A stretch of 64,000 nt of DNA from Cyrtodaria siliqua (lineage: Eukaryota; Mollusca; Bivalvia; Adapedonta; Hiatellidae), in the NCBI GenBank assembly GCA_037043455.1, contig JAWPHD010003086.1:62001-126000 (forward strand), read 5' to 3'. Below the pieces are notes generated by a model. That model saw only the letters and a list, made by a program, of their open reading frames with translations. It ran no database searches and was not told the origin of the DNA. The first letter of the stretch is position 1, and every line of letters begins with the position of its first letter. This document shows positions 11,833 to 23,420 of the stretch, one piece after another. The translations under genes were made by a program, and so were the position numbers.

Positions 11833-12213
11833 CCTTCTATTTCTGTCAACGGTTAAAACTATCCATCCTCGGAAATGACTATTGACCATCAGCAGTGAAC
11901 TACAGACCTCTACTGCGTCTCGGTCACTAGTTCACTGCTTCGGGTCAATAGTCATTCCCTTGAATGAATAGTTTTAACCATTGACCTCAACAGAAGTAGA
12001 TAATAGTATACTATGATCAGCTTGTTATAAATCATGTAAATCGGTTTCTCGGTGCTCTTCCATTTATTTTCCTCGACTGCGTCTCGGTCAATAGTTCACT
12101 GCTTCGGGTCAATAGTCATTCCCTTGGATGAATAGTGTTAACCATTGCCTCAACAGAAGTAGATAGTTGTATACTATGATCAGCTTGTTATAAATCATGT
12201 AAGTCGGTTTCCC
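11833..12213. repeat. Hairpin element plus ~170 bp direct duplication
   Basis: The segment 11838-11900 is an imperfect inverted match to 11930-11996 (for example AATGACTATTGACC against GGTCAATAGTCATT), so it can form a hairpin. Its right half plus flank (11906-12048) is then repeated directly at about 12078-12213 with few changes. This looks like a MITE-type hairpin with a tandem partial duplication. Confidence 0.65.
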
Positions 12214-12499
12214 GGTCAACACTATTTCCCACCTACGGCAACCATGCACCTCCGGTTATTGATTGGAAAGCCATTAAATAACTGCTAGGTCATCCCGACA
12301 CATTCGTGTGAAGGACACAGCACATTCAAATTGAAGAACTGCTTTAAAAAGTTTAAGATGGATTGGTAATTATTCTAAATAAACGTATGGTATTTAAATA
12401 TTCTCACATGCTTTAGCAATGTGTCCAGATTTTGGCAGTTTTTTATGATAAAAAGCTTATCAACGATGTCCGCCATTTTTTTTTCAAAATGGAGAATTA

Positions 12500-12850
12500 T
12501 TCATAACATATAAGTCGTAACAAATAAGTAATAACAAATAAGTAATAACTAATAAGAATAACTAATAAGAAATAACAAATAAGTAATAACAAATAAGTAA
12601 TAACGAATAACAAATAAGTAATAACAAATAAGTAATAACTAATAAGAAATAACTAATAAGAAATAACTAATAAGAAATAACAAATAAGTAATAACGAATA
12701 ACAAATAAGTAATAACAAATAAGTAATAACAAATAAGTACTAACAAATAAATCGTAAGAAGTCGTAACAAATAAGTAATAACAAATAAGTAATAACAACA
12801 AGTAAGGAAAAACAAATAAGTAATAACAATTGGTATAAACAAATACGTCA
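12500..12850. repeat. ~15 bp AACAAATAAGTAAT array
   Basis: Tandem units of AACAAATAAGTAATA with variants, often 11-15 bp apart. A reverse-orientation equivalent is at 38935-39115. ORFs rich in LLFVITY across both arrays are artefacts of the repeat. Confidence 0.85.
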
Positions 12851-12869
12851 TAACGTGTATAACATGTTT

Positions 12870-14375
12870 ATAATGCATTCAACTGTTTATTATAGCATGT
12901 TTAGGATATATCCAACTATAGATACAGATACATACAACTGCATCCAACTATAGCATTTTTAGGATGTATCCAACTATAACATGTGTATGATGTATCCACA
13001 AGTTTATGATACATACAACTGCATCCAACTATAGCATGTTTAGGATGTATCCAACTATAACATGTGTATTATGTATCCATCTATAACATGTTAGGATACA
13101 TACAACTGCGTCCAACTATAGCATGTTTAGGATGTATCCACCTATAGATACAGATACATACAACTGCATCCAACTATAGCATTTTTAGGATGTATCCAAC
13201 TATAACATGTTTAGGATGTATCCAACTATAACATGTGTATTATGTATCCATCTATAACATGTTAGGATACATACAACTGCGTCCAACTATAGCATGTTTA
13301 GGATGTATCCACCTATAGATACAGATACATACAATTGCATCCAACTATAGCATGTTTAGGATGTATCCAACTATAACATGTGTATGATGTATCCACAAAT
13401 TTATGACACATACAACTACATCCAACTATAGCATGTTTAGGATGTATCCAACTATAACATGTGCATGATGTATCCACAAATTTATGACACATACAACTAC
13501 ATCCAAATATAGCATGTTTAGGATGTATCCAACTATAACATGTGTATGATGCATCCACAAGTTTATGATACATACAACTGCATCCAACTGTAGAATGTTT
13601 AGGTCCAACTATAACATGTGTATGATGTATCCATCTATAACATGTTTAGGATAAATACAACTGCATCCAACTATAACATGTTTAGGATGTATCCACCTAT
13701 AGATACAGATACATACAACTGCATCCAATTGTAGCATGTTTAGGATGTATCCATCTATAACATGTTTAGGATACATACATCTGCATCCAACTATAGCATG
13801 TTTATGATGTATCCACCTATAGATACAGATACATACAACTGCATCCAACTGTAGCATGTTTAGGATGTATCCATCTGTAACATGTTTAGGATACATATAA
13901 CTGCATCGAACTATAGCATGTTTATGATGTATCCACCTATATATACAGATACATACAACTGCATCCAACTATAGCATGTTTATGATGTATCCACCTATAG
14001 ATACAGATACATACAACTGCATCCAACTATAGCATGTTTAGGACGTATCCATCTATAAGATGTTTAGGATACATACAACTGCATCCAACTATAGTATGTT
14101 TATGATATGTACAAATGCATCCAACTATAGCAATTGTATAATGTATTCAACTGATGTATCCACCTATAACAAACTATACCATGTTTATGATGCATTCAAC
14201 AATAATATGTTTAGAATGTATCCAACTATAATATGCGTATCATGTATCCAACTATACTATGTTATGGGGTGTGTCAAACTATTACATGATTATGATGCAT
14301 CCATCTATAACATGCTTATATATGATGCATCGAACTATAACAAGTAAAGGGTGTATTCAAATATAACATGTGTAT
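12870..14375. repeat. TATAGCATGTTTAGGATGTATCC satellite
   Basis: Tandem, partly alternating units of about 36-40 bp built from GCATCCAACTATAGCATG, TTTAGGATGTATCCA and CTATAGATACAGATACATAC. Higher-order blocks of several units recur. The reverse-strand counterpart is at 38215-38935. Runs of open codons on either strand follow from the repeat and are not genes. Confidence 0.85.
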
Positions 14376-14700
14376 GATGTAGAGAGAGTATCCGGGAACT
14401 TGCCATACTCTTACTGTCGAATAGGTTCCTATGATTTTTTAAAGTGCTTGGAGGATATACTCCGATGCACGGGGCCGCCCAGTTCAGTGCTATGCAAAAA
14501 AAGCATTTACCTCTCTGAGAGCAAACTCTCTTATCTTTCTATGCGTTAGTCAATTCGCGGTGAATAGATGTGCGCTTAGTACATCCCCATATTAACATAC
14601 CGACGAAACTCAGTGGCACTGGGGAAGCTTGAACCCGGGTTGTCCGGTTTCAAGTCCACCGCGCTGTCCTCTGGGCCGTACCAGAACCCGTGAAGAACAT
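14376..14700 (-). repeat. tRNA-like SINE block inside the composite element
   Basis: Read on the minus strand it has a tRNA-like promoter pattern: GGCCCAGTGGACAGCGCGG as A box and CCGGGGTTCAAGCTTCC as B box in the intact partner at 37903-37960. It is followed by a conserved tail with GGGCGGCCCCGTGCATCGG-like sequence. Part of the tail has a more distant relative at 28235-28345. Confidence 0.6.
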
Positions 14701-15029
14701 AACACATTCTAAGTGATTACAGCTTTGAAAGTATAAGATAGATTGGTCAGTATGCTAAATAAACAGTAAATAATAAAGTAAATAACTAACGAGATATCCG
14801 CCATGTTTTCACTAACCCGCCCTTTAGAAAGTAATAAGAAAGAAATAATAACAAATAAGAAATAAAAAGTAAGTAATAAGTAATAACTAATAAGTCCCTC
14901 CAGGGCTTCCGTAGGTTTGCGATATACAGTTATTCCTTAATCAAATGAAACTAAGAATGACTGCAATATTGTAACGGTAGTTTACAAAACTCAAGCAGAG
15001 GTTTATTTTATAGAAATATAGTTGATTTT

Positions 15030-15712
15030 GGTTTTAATAAATACTTAGATGTAGTAGATATACGCAAATACAGAATGGCCCTGTCTGGCTTAAGAATTTC
15101 TTCGCATAGGCTAGCAGTAGAATCTGGAAGATGACGAAAACCCATCTGTGTACCATTTGATGAACGAAAATGTACACTTTGTCAATTCTTAGAAGACGAA
15201 TGTCAATCTTATCAGGAGTTGCGTACTAAATATATCAAAAAGTGTTATTGGGAACATCTTTTTTGAAATTAATAAAAAGTGAAAACACTACTGAGATTAG
15301 AAATCTAGCAATCTATGTATACAAAGCATCTGAGAAGCGATACACGATGCTTAGAGTGTAAGTTTTGTATTTGTTATGAAGTAAATAATAATCAATATTT
15401 GTTATATGATATATGCCAGTCACGCCGTCTCTTCCTGGCACAAGTGCTTGTGACGTATATTTTCTTAAAATGACAATGTAAATCAAACAATAACACAAAT
15501 GTACCTTTCAGTAATGTATAATGACATTTGTTATTATAGCTATGTACCTGAATAGACTGTTATTTATATAAATCATGATATGTACTTTTGTATGCCATCT
15601 TACCATGCCACAATTGTATCATAAAAAAAATGTAATTATTGATATTATGCTCATGACTCATGCTAGGGTTATTGCATAATAAAGAATCTTCTTCTTCTTC
15701 TTCTATATATAG
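15030..15712 (+). pseudogene. LINE ORF2 3' end (zinc-knuckle part) and 3' tail
   Basis: The translated stretch YRMALSGLRISSHRLAVE, then ERKCTLCQFLEDECQSYQEL and IRNLAIYVYKASEKRYTML, is typical of the C-terminal zf-RVT region of bivalve CR1/Jockey-like LINEs. One stop in ESGR*RKP and at least one frame change near 15265 show decay. The 3' tail ends in GGTTATTGCATAATAAAG then a CTT repeat near 15690-15705. It could be the 3' end of the same insertion as the endonuclease piece at 10687-11400. Confidence 0.7.
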
Positions 15713-16060
15713 TAGAGAGAATCATACCTTGAACAGAACACCTTTCACAAACACTGGATCTAGAAAGGATACGAAATGATAGAGTAATTTTGTTCAAATA
15801 CAATGTGGAAAATTATCATTTACAGTGCTATAAACAAATAAAAAAAACTCTTAGCTGGCGTATATACTAGCTAAAATATATATGTATTAGAAGGAGGCTG
15901 TTTATTTTTTCCTCTTGTGTGTGTGTGTGTATGTGTGTGTGTGTGTGAAACAGGAGGTTGACATTTTTTACTCCATAGATCTTATTGTACCAACTTGATG
16001 CCCGTGTCAATTTGATGCGTCATGCAAAATATAAAAATATTTTGTCCGGTAATAAACCTT
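15713..16060. other. Non-coding, with (GT)n tract
   Basis: A GT/TG microsatellite occupies about 15917-15948. The rest of the stretch shows no recognised feature. Confidence 0.5.
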
Positions 16061-16215
16061 TTATTATCTGTCTTGAGTCCTGTCTGTCAACCTCGTAATG
16101 GTTTCTTCTCTTGTTGCGTTGGCGTCTGCCAATCATTAAGTATTTGCTTTGTGGCTTTCTAGGCTTTTATTATTTCGTTTATTCATATATTTTGTATTTA
16201 TATACTCACCTAAAA
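16060..16215 (+). repeat. Dispersed ~330 bp repeat, partial copy
   Basis: It contains TTGAGTCCTGTCTGTCAACC and TTTGCTTTGTGGCTTTCTAG followed by GCTTTTATTATTT. Related copies lie at 18720-19050 (plus) and 29560-29880 (minus). Confidence 0.55.
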
Positions 16216-16365
16216 AGAAAAAAAACACTTTCTACTGGTATTCCCATAGGCAGGTTTTTGAGCGCTTAGGACAGCTTGAACAGGGCTTTAATTAAACAAT
16301 GTTTGATGTTTTTGAGCACACTCTATTGAGTACTAAATATTCATTTAAACAGTTTCAAATCTTTT

Positions 16366-16680
16366 ATGGATGCTTTGGAAACCTTAAAGGTAGGTAATTT
16401 GATGATTTTCGATAATCAAAAGCAGCTACCTACACAACCGGTGTTGTGTTTTTATGTGATTTTTTTGAAAGCAACGTATAGAGAATATTGTCTTGGACAA
16501 AATGAGTTAATGTTTGTAAATGTTATGTGTTTTTACCAAAAAATGCATGGTTTAAGAAAAATGGGGATAACTCCCTTGTGTACTGAACTTTTCAAAAAAA
16601 GCTTTGTTTGGACTATTGGTGGTGGTCGATCTAATTATTCTATATACATCATTTATTATTTCATGTTTCGCTGTCTATAG
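16366..16680 (+). CDS. Unrecognised 104-codon ORF
   Basis: An ATG-started ORF, MDALETLKVGNLMIFDNQK at the start, with hydrophobic stretches near residues 26-34 and at the C-terminus. No family is recognised and no splice context supports it. It lies between copies of dispersed repeats, so it may be chance or part of a repeat. Confidence 0.12.
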   Translation: MDALETLKVGNLMIFDNQKQLPTQPVLCFYVIFLKATYREYCLGQNELMFVNVMCFYQKMHGLRKMGITPLCTELFKKSFVWTIGGGRSNYSIYIIYYFMFRCL

Positions 16681-17329
16681 TATAAGGGAAAGAAAAAGGG
16701 GTACTGTTTATTTTTGCTCAGTATATATGTAATTTTTAAATGCTACCTAGTTTGTTTAAAGATGAAGCCTGTAGTGAACTTCCTTATTTACACTGTCCAG
16801 TTTAATTGCGGTGACAATAGGATAAGAGTGGGTTAAAAAAAACTGTGGCTCTTTTGCCACTGTTGGAATTTCCTTTATGAATGTGGTATCGTATGCTTTG
16901 TTTCTAGCCTACTAATTATCCTGTAAGTGTTGTTTGTTTTGAATTATTTTTCGGCGTCATCCGTTGGCCTCGCAGGAGATGTGTCTGTGTAAGCCTATCA
17001 AAACTCGAGTTGAAAGCGATAAAGAAATTATGAAAGCCTACAGTGTTTATTAAACTGAATGCTGATTGGCTAAATTTGTCTGACAGTGCCAAAGGCAACT
17101 AGTAGATTTGTTTATAGAGTGTAGTTGTTGATAAATGGTATATCGTTAGGTGATTTGTTGCGCTGTACTTCAATCGTGACCGGAAAAGATGAAGAAAGGA
17201 ATAGAAATGTTGAAATTTCAAATAAATTATTCCGTTTTCTTGCAAAGTGCGTTAATTTTACATCGTAACTGGTAATGAAACCCTATCAAAAATTACAGGT
17301 CGCCGTGATTTCCTAGTCACGTTATTTTT
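16681..17329. other. Dispersed-repeat fragment and unassigned DNA
   Basis: A fragment of the dispersed repeat (TTATTTACACTGTCCAGTTT, then GGATAAGAGTGGG) lies at about 16780-16832. The rest (16840-17329) has no recognised feature. Confidence 0.4.
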
Positions 17330-17897
17330 CAAGGTGTCCGGATGTGATTTTCAGCCTTCTCCAAAACCACAAGGGCTTGAGCTTAGATATTAAGTATATT
17401 TCATCATCTAGTGGTCCTCTACCAAGTTTGTACAAATGGTGACCAAAATATTCTTCTCTGAAAGCACAAGGGCTACACCTTTGATATTTTGCATGTAGCA
17501 ACATCTAGTGGTCCTTTACCAAGTTTGTACAAATGGTGACCCTGGGGACAGAATTATCCCCACCCGGGGGCGAGGGGGTCAACATTTTTACAAAGTAATA
17601 TAGAGAAAATACATTTAAAAATCTTCTTCTCTGAAACCACAAGGGCTACAGCTTTGATAGTTTGCATGTAGCATCATATAGCGGTCCTTTACCAAGTTGT
17701 ACAAATGGTGACCCTGGGGTCAGAATAAGCCCCTCACCGGGGATCAAACGTTTTACATAGAAATATTAGAAAATACATTTAAAAATCTTCTTTTTTGAAA
17801 CCACAAGATTAGAGCTTTGGTATATTGCATGCAGCATCATCTAATAGAGTACACTTTCCCAGTATATTGATTCAGGCCCTCGTAGGCCTCTTGTTTT
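17330..17897 (+). mobile_element. Pearl-like element, family C
   Basis: Three core units of about 150 bp contain CACAAGGGCTACAGCTTTGA, CCTTTACCAAGTTTGTACAA and GTGACCCTGGGG. The right end is the hairpin AGGCCCTCGTAGGCCT directly followed by CTTGTTTT (17873-17896). Larger arrays of the same core type are at 40600-42535 and 55910-57060. No protein-coding content. Confidence 0.7.
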
Positions 17898-17939
17898 CAG
17901 GGTTATGGCCCTTTGAATATTTTAACAATGGCCTTCCGT

Positions 17940-18055
17940 AATGGAATGCTGCCTATCTGTTAGAGGCTATATAGCCTGGCGAGGGTTTCTTTATTTACAC
18001 TGTCCTGTTTAATTTGGATGACACTAGGGTAAGAGTGAATACAATGGACCACCAA
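17940..18055 (+). repeat. Dispersed-repeat fragment
   Basis: It contains GGCTATATAGCCTGGCGAGG and the TTTATTTACACTGTCC module seen also near 16780, 18990, 21440 and (minus) 29600. It sits directly before the SINE at 18069. Confidence 0.55.
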
Positions 18056-18068
18056 AGGATTAGGGTTA

Positions 18069-18330
18069 AGCGTCTCCGTGACCGAATGGTTAACCACGTT
18101 GCGTTGTAAACCTTCGCCTTTCACCGCTGCGGGTTCGAATCCCACTGGGAGTTCGACTTGTAAGTGAGGAAGTGTCGATTCGTACGGATGACGGGAGATG
18201 TACATTAATGGTTCTACCCAGGAAAAGTGGGTGGTCTGCCTCCACCTCGACTGTCATATATAACCTTACATGTGTTGAAAATGACGGAAAACACCATACA
18301 AGCAAAACAAAAACAAACAAACAAAACACC
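18069..18330 (+). repeat. tRNA-derived SINE, near full length
   Basis: The head has an A-box-like GTGACCGAATGGTTAA and a B-box-like GGGTTCGAATCCCACT. The body has GAGGAAGTGTCGATTC, CTACCCAGGAAAA, GGTGGTCTGCCTCCACC and GTGTTGAAAATGACG. The tail is (CAAA)n-like. Head and body match the copy at 22796-23055. A tRNA-Ser/Leu-like origin is inferred from the boxes. Confidence 0.75.
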
Positions 18331-18719
18331 ACTGGTCCATTATTTGTATATAAAAGTAGAGACAAATTTGGAACGGGAAAAGTAGTATTCACAGAACTCA
18401 GTCATACAAAAACACGACTTCAGAACAAACAATTACGTGGATAAACAGAAGCGAAGTATGCGACACCACAAATATAAAAGGGTTGGCAACAGGGGTACCA
18501 CCTTATATACATACATTTGAATACCATGGCGGGGTCAATTGTCACACGGAAACGTCTTTGGAAGAAACTACTTTCAAAGTAATTTCACAGGGTGAGAAAG
18601 AGTCTCGCCGGGGTATCTCGTGTTTGAAAATTAAGAACTATAGGTACAACTGTAAAACCTGCTTCTAACTAACCATTTTAAATAGTTTCAACCTTTCTAG
18701 GAAATCGAAATTGGGTTAT
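18331..18719. repeat. Dispersed-repeat fragment and unassigned DNA
   Basis: The segment 18370-18510 (AACGGGAAAAGTAGTATTCAC ... GGATAAACAG) is similar to 29375-29510 and, more weakly, 21905-21990, all in the same orientation. The remainder has no recognised feature. Confidence 0.45.
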
Positions 18720-19050
18720 TAGTTCGGACAGATTGTGGAATATGATGACGTCTACCTAAATCCTCAAACGACGGTAGAGTTTGATGTTCGTCTTAACACT
18801 TGTCGTATCCTTAAGGCTTTGTTCTCTTATTGCTCTGGCTTTGGCCAAGTCATTGAATATTTTCATTGTCGCTTTTTAGGCTTTTGTTTTCTTGTATTGA
18901 TATATACATATATACATTCTCATATGTGTGTTTTACTTATGTTGCATATTAATGCTGCCTTGTTTGTTAGAGAAGAAAACCTGGCGGGGATTTCTTTATT
19001 TACACAGACCCGTTTTATTGGGATGACAGTAAGGTAAAAGTGAGGTTTGG
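18720..19050 (+). repeat. Dispersed ~330 bp repeat
   Basis: The longest plus-strand copy. It has ACCTAAATCCTCAAACGACG, TTGTCGCTTTTTAGGCTTTT, GCATATTAATGCTGCCTTGT and the TTTCTTTATTTACAC module. The minus-strand copy at 29560-29880 shares the same order. Confidence 0.65.
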
Positions 19051-20529
19051 TGCACCCTAAGGGACATTTCTCATTTACGCACTAATGTCCATGATGTAAA
19101 TCAGAAAGAAAACAACTAAGGATCTTTTAGTTCCATGGATGGTATTAATAGTAATAATAAAGTGCATATTTGCTGTTTTTGTCAGTTTTGAGTACCTATA
19201 ACTTTATTTTGATATAGTCAAATATGCCTTTTTGGGGGGCTATAAACAGACAAATGCGAAACTCTCAAAAATTTCCAAAATCTGCCTAAAATGGCTGATT
19301 TTGCCTCATTTTTTAATAACTGTGGATTTATTCGTGAAGATATGTACAATTTAGCAAGAGCATGAAATTAGAAATGACACGGATATGCTTAAGAAACATT
19401 TTTAATTGTTATTTATTGACATTTGAAATATTGGTAAAATTGCATTTTGAAGGGACACATGGCAATCTTGAGTTTTATTACCGCTTTAAAGTTAATAACT
19501 CGATTTATTAATCCTGCCTCATTTTGAATTTAAAGCTGCTTGCATGTAATTAACATTTCAAATTTCTTCAGTATTCTAGCAAATTTTTAAAATATAATAT
19601 TGGTGCAATCTTACGAAATGTTAGTAATTTGCAAAAACATTTTGCTTTGAACTATTCGAATAATGCAACTATGCAAGTTATATCAAAAACTAACGAGACG
19701 CCGTGAGTTTTAAACAAATCAAGAATGCCGTGTGTCCCTTTAAGCATGTTTTGGGAGAAGGGTGATAGTGTTAAATAAATGGGGCAAAAGTTGTAAAGAA
19801 AATGTTTGTTGATACTTTTATTTGGTTTAAAAACATGGGTAATTTAATGGTCCTCAAATGAATGTATGATCTAATGATGGTGTGATTTATTTTTACTCAA
19901 GAAAATTCAGGTTAAGGGCTTGTTAACCGGAGGACCATATTGCCTCCTGACCGTTCCAAGTCAATAACCCTGTTTTCACCACTCTTTCTGTTGTGTATTG
20001 TCTTCTTCATTGTATAGTTAATTTGCTCTTTGTTTGTGTTACAGAGCGGATATACGGTACCATTGCGTGTGGGTGCTGTGATTTCTATAGGACCATTGTT
20101 CTCCTTTTTGTCATATGTTTGATTGTTGAGAATTGGACATTAAACTGATGAGTTCTTTTCTACAACCTGGTTTAAACCCCTTGCTTTTTTTAACATTGTA
20201 ATTGTTTATTTTAATGCATGCTTTTGGTTGACTATATTCCGTGAAAGATGCATTTCCTGTTAGACTTTTATACGTACGTTTATGTCCTCTATGTATTCCA
20301 CACTGCAAGTATGTGGAGCTGTTTGTCCTCTATGTATCTAGTGTTTGTTCCCCATGTAATATGTAAAATCAGTTTGCTTTAGTTTTTCTAATAAATATAG
20401 TAATGATTGCAAATATGTAATTTAAGAAGAAAAACTAAGGGGAGACCGCAAGTTTTAATACAATCAATATTGGCGTGTGTCCTTTTAATATCTGCGTAAT
20501 TAAAAAGCTACCGTTTTCATAAAGTTCAA
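19051..20529. repeat. AT-rich DNA with GTGTCCCTTT-ended repeats
   Basis: The segment ending AAGAATGCCGTGTGTCCCTT (about 19712-19743) is inverted relative to GAAGGGACACATGGCAATCT at about 19449-19475, suggesting a MITE-like unit of about 295 bp. A related end occurs at 20440-20490. Similar ends recur at 52915-52948 and 58044-58570. No gene is recognised. Confidence 0.5.
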
Positions 20530-21510
20530 AATAAACTTTGCAAAATTGTATTAGAGTAAGCCTGATCAGCTTTTAAAGGTCATTTAGGAACTCTTCTGAA
20601 ACAAGGACTATCACAACCTGCCTTCTACGGTGACGTGATTTACAAACTTCATAAGATACGTGGTCATGAGCACTTTCGTCTAAGCTTTATTAAACTAGTT
20701 GTTTATCGAAATAGTTATACAGCTTAAAATTACTCCAGCAGGGCTACCGTTAGCATAAAGTTCGAAAAACCTTTGCAAAATTATTAATTATCGTAACCCT
20801 GATCTACTTTAAAAAGTAATTTAAAAACTCTTCGGCGACAAGGACTATCACAACTTGACTTGTGTGATGATATGATTTACAAGTCATAATCACAATCTTT
20901 ATAAAACTTGTTAAAAAGTTTATCAAAAGAGATTATGACCCTAGCATTTTGCAAAGCACTGCATGTTTATTGGTTGACCCTTGTACATTTCGCCTCTGTG
21001 CTTTCCTCTTTGAATGTGCGATGACCGGACATATTGTGGACCCTATGATGACGTCTGCCTAAATCATGAAAGGATTATCATGCATAATCTTCTTAGTATA
21101 ATACTTATATTGCCTATTAATGCTGCCTAGTTTACTTCTGTGATGATGTGGTTTACAAACTTCGTAAGATCCTTGATCATAATCACAATATTTATAAAAC
21201 TTGTTAAAAAGTTTATCAAAAGAGGTTATGACCTTAGCATTTTGCAAAGCACTGCATGTTTATTGGTTGACCCTTGTACAGTTCGCCACTGCGCTTCTCC
21301 TCTTTGATTGTGCGATGACCGGACATAGTGTGGACCCTATGATGACGTCTGCCTAAATCATGAAAGGATTATCATGCATAATCTTCTTCGTATACTACTT
21401 ATATTGCCTATTAATGCTGCCTAGAGGATGTAGCCTGGCGGTTATTTTTTATTTAAACTGTCCCGTTTTATTGGGATGACAATAGGGTAAGAGTGAGGTT
21501 TGGTGCACCA
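20530..21510 (+). repeat. Dispersed repeat with 293 bp tandem duplication
   Basis: The segment containing TTAAAAAGTTTATCAAAAGA and GATGACGTCTGCCTAAATCA occurs at about 20862-21134 and again at 21135-21425, 293 bp apart and about 95% identical by eye, so it is recent. The leading part (CAAGGACTATCACAACCTG) also occurs in reverse at 29950-30070, and the trailing part is the TTTATTTA-AACTGTCCCG module at about 21440-21500. Confidence 0.7.
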
Positions 21511-22148
21511 CTAAGAATGTAGAAACCAAAAAATAACCGTTTAGGGTACGACACGATAGGATTGAAAACTAACAACACAAGTTACCGCACTTTTCATGAT
21601 CAGTCTCCAATATGTCCTGTCGTTGTAGTATCATTATGAGCATTAAAAAAACATTGCGTTGCAAAATAATTGAGACTGAACTCATTTGATGAATTTATCT
21701 ACATGTTTATTAACGAGAATGCGAGAATCAAGATTCGAACCAGCAGACTCTACCTGGTATTGGAGGTAAACAATAGCGTTACAGATCTTTAAAATCCAGT
21801 TTCAAATGCTGATATTACAAATCATCATAATTAGAGAGTCTTGCATTTAGGAATAACAATTTACCAAAGTGTCTATGTAATACAAAAAATATATAGATAT
21901 AAAAATCGAATAGGAAAAGCAGCATTCAAGGATAACAGTCAACCACAAACAACACAGAAACAAAGAACAATTTAAAGATGAATAAAAGAACTAGCTCTTC
22001 ATGAGTACAATTCAACTTGAATGTATGTTCATTTCATTCAAATATCAGCGTTCTCTAAGGTAAGAGCATACTACATTGCTAGTTTCTGGTCAGTTCACTC
22101 TGCCGATTTAATAGCTATATACACTTCTCCGTCGCACGATGGCTGTGG
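21511..22148. other. 3' flank of the CD225 gene
   Basis: Non-coding AT-rich sequence downstream (minus sense) of the CD225 stop at 22149. It contains a fragment of the GGAAAAGCAGCATTCAAGG dispersed repeat (21905-21990) and a B-box-like GGTTCGAATCTT on the minus strand near 21733-21744. It probably includes the gene's 3' untranslated region. Confidence 0.4.
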
Positions 22149-22334
22149 TTAGTTATCGTTATAATAGTAATCCACAGTCTGTTCTGCCGACACAATGAGA
22201 ACCACGGTCGTAATTATCACTACGACGAGAAGAAGAACACCCAGAACAATACTGAGGATGGTCAGAATCTTCGCCTTGGTAGTGTGGTTGTCTATTAAAC
22301 CTTCGTTTATATTAAAATCCACGCCATGGTTCGC
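22149..22334 (-). CDS. CD225/dispanin-like protein, exon 3 (C-terminal)
   Basis: The acceptor ends CATTTCAG just before 22334 (minus), and the exon runs 62 codons to a stop at 22149. It encodes ANHGVDFNINEGLIDNHTTK, then a strong transmembrane helix (AKILTILSIVLGVLLLVVVI and on) and a short polar tail ending YYYNDN. This is the second half of a CD225 domain: short intracellular loop, helix two and C-terminus. Phase 0 matches exon 2. Dispanin/IFITM-type proteins sit in plasma and endosomal membranes; some vertebrate members restrict viral entry, but the role of molluscan members is not established here. Confidence 0.75.
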   Translation of the reverse strand, partial: ANHGVDFNINEGLIDNHTTKAKILTILSIVLGVLLLVVVIITTVVLIVSAEQTVDYYYNDN

Positions 22335-22795
22335 CTGAAATGTACAGGTGTATGTTTCATTGAAAAATATATAAACATAGTCATGATTGCAATATAAATT
22401 GAGGTAAAGAGACATTTACACGATACGTCCCCGGACAATTGGCTTATCAGATCAAAGTGAGTGAATAGAAGTGAAGAAACTTAAACGACAGAATAACGTA
22501 TCAAATAAGACATTGTTGTTTTCATCCAATGTCAAAACTTACAAAACACTTCACAATTAGAGAAGATCTACAACATTCACAACCAGATTTGAAAAGTGTG
22601 GCCGCCAGAAACACTAGATATATATAATGTAACCAGCGAGTCATGTCTCCATGACAATGTGTTTTCCTACACTTCCTTTTCTATTTTCCATATACTTTTA
22701 GGGCTTGTATATACTGTCCACAGTATTTTTTGAAATTTCGCAAACGTTTATGTTGAAGCCCTATAAATTTAATAGGGCGCCTATAAAGGAAATGT

Positions 22796-23055
22796 GTCGT
22801 CTCCGTGGCCGAATGGTTAACGACGTTGCGTTTAACGACGTTACGTAGTAAACATTTGCCTCTCACCGCTGTGGGTTCGAATCTCACTGGGAGCTCGACT
22901 TGTAAATGAGGAAGTGTCGATTCTTACGGAAGTGTACAGTACTGGTTCTACCCAGGAAAACTGGGTGGTCTGCCTCCACCACAAAAAATTCGACCGTCTT
23001 ATATAACTGGACAAGTGTTGAAAATGACGTAAAATACCATACAAACAAATATAAA
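22796..23055 (+). repeat. tRNA-derived SINE in the CD225 intron
   Basis: Same head and body as 18069-18330 (TGGCCGAATGGTTAA, GTGGGTTCGAATCTCACT, GTGTTGAAAATGACG). The head has a small internal duplication of GACGTTGCGTTTAACGACGTT type near 22820-22845. It lies antisense in CD225 intron 2. Confidence 0.75.
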
Positions 23056-23420
23056 CGAAATCTAAGGAAAGGTTTCTGTCCAAAAGTTCATAATCAAAAT
23101 ATATTCCTATTGGATGATTTACATCTATTATATTGTCGCAATTTTGAGATTACCTTGTCGTAAGGTTAAACTACTAGTATGTATTTTAAAATGTGTCTAT
23201 GTTTAAGAAGATACTGGGCTGTAATTAAGCATTCTAGATATCACGTGGTGGTAGTCTCCAGTTGACGAGAACACATGTTTGTTGACCCCATTCAGCCGAC
23301 GTAAAACTGGAGATTACGTGATTTTAGAAGAAACAGAAGTGCAGGCGTGTCTTTCAATTTCGAGGTAAGCAATCTAACCGCTTAACCATCGCATCCAGAT
23401 ACAGTAATAACATGCGAATA

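Larger units (their letters stand above)
12218..14935 (-). mobile_element. Composite satellite element, copy 1 (reverse)
   Basis: About 2.7 kb whose parts recur in reverse order and orientation at 37680-39400. In plus order: a unique edge (ACCTACGGCAACCATGCACC), a conserved block containing ATCAACGATGTCCGCCAT, the AACAAATAAGTAAT array (12500-12850), the TATGTATCC/CATCCAACTATAGCATG satellite (12870-14375), a tRNA-like SINE block (14375-14700), a second conserved block (CGAGATATCCGCCATG), more AATAAGTAAT repeats, and a terminal hairpin CCCTCCAGGG followed by CTTCCGTA. Both copies have the same internal order but different satellite lengths. No protein is recognised. Confidence 0.75.

Noticed and set aside
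12639..14347. Overlapping ORFs on both strands rich in Tyr/Leu/Ile or Cys/His
   Set aside because: They lie entirely in the AACAAATAAGTAAT and CATCCAACTATAGCATG satellites and have equivalents in the inverted copy at 38859-39135.
18172..18444. 90-codon ORF
   Set aside because: It lies in the SINE body and tail; the same frame occurs in the copy at 22906.
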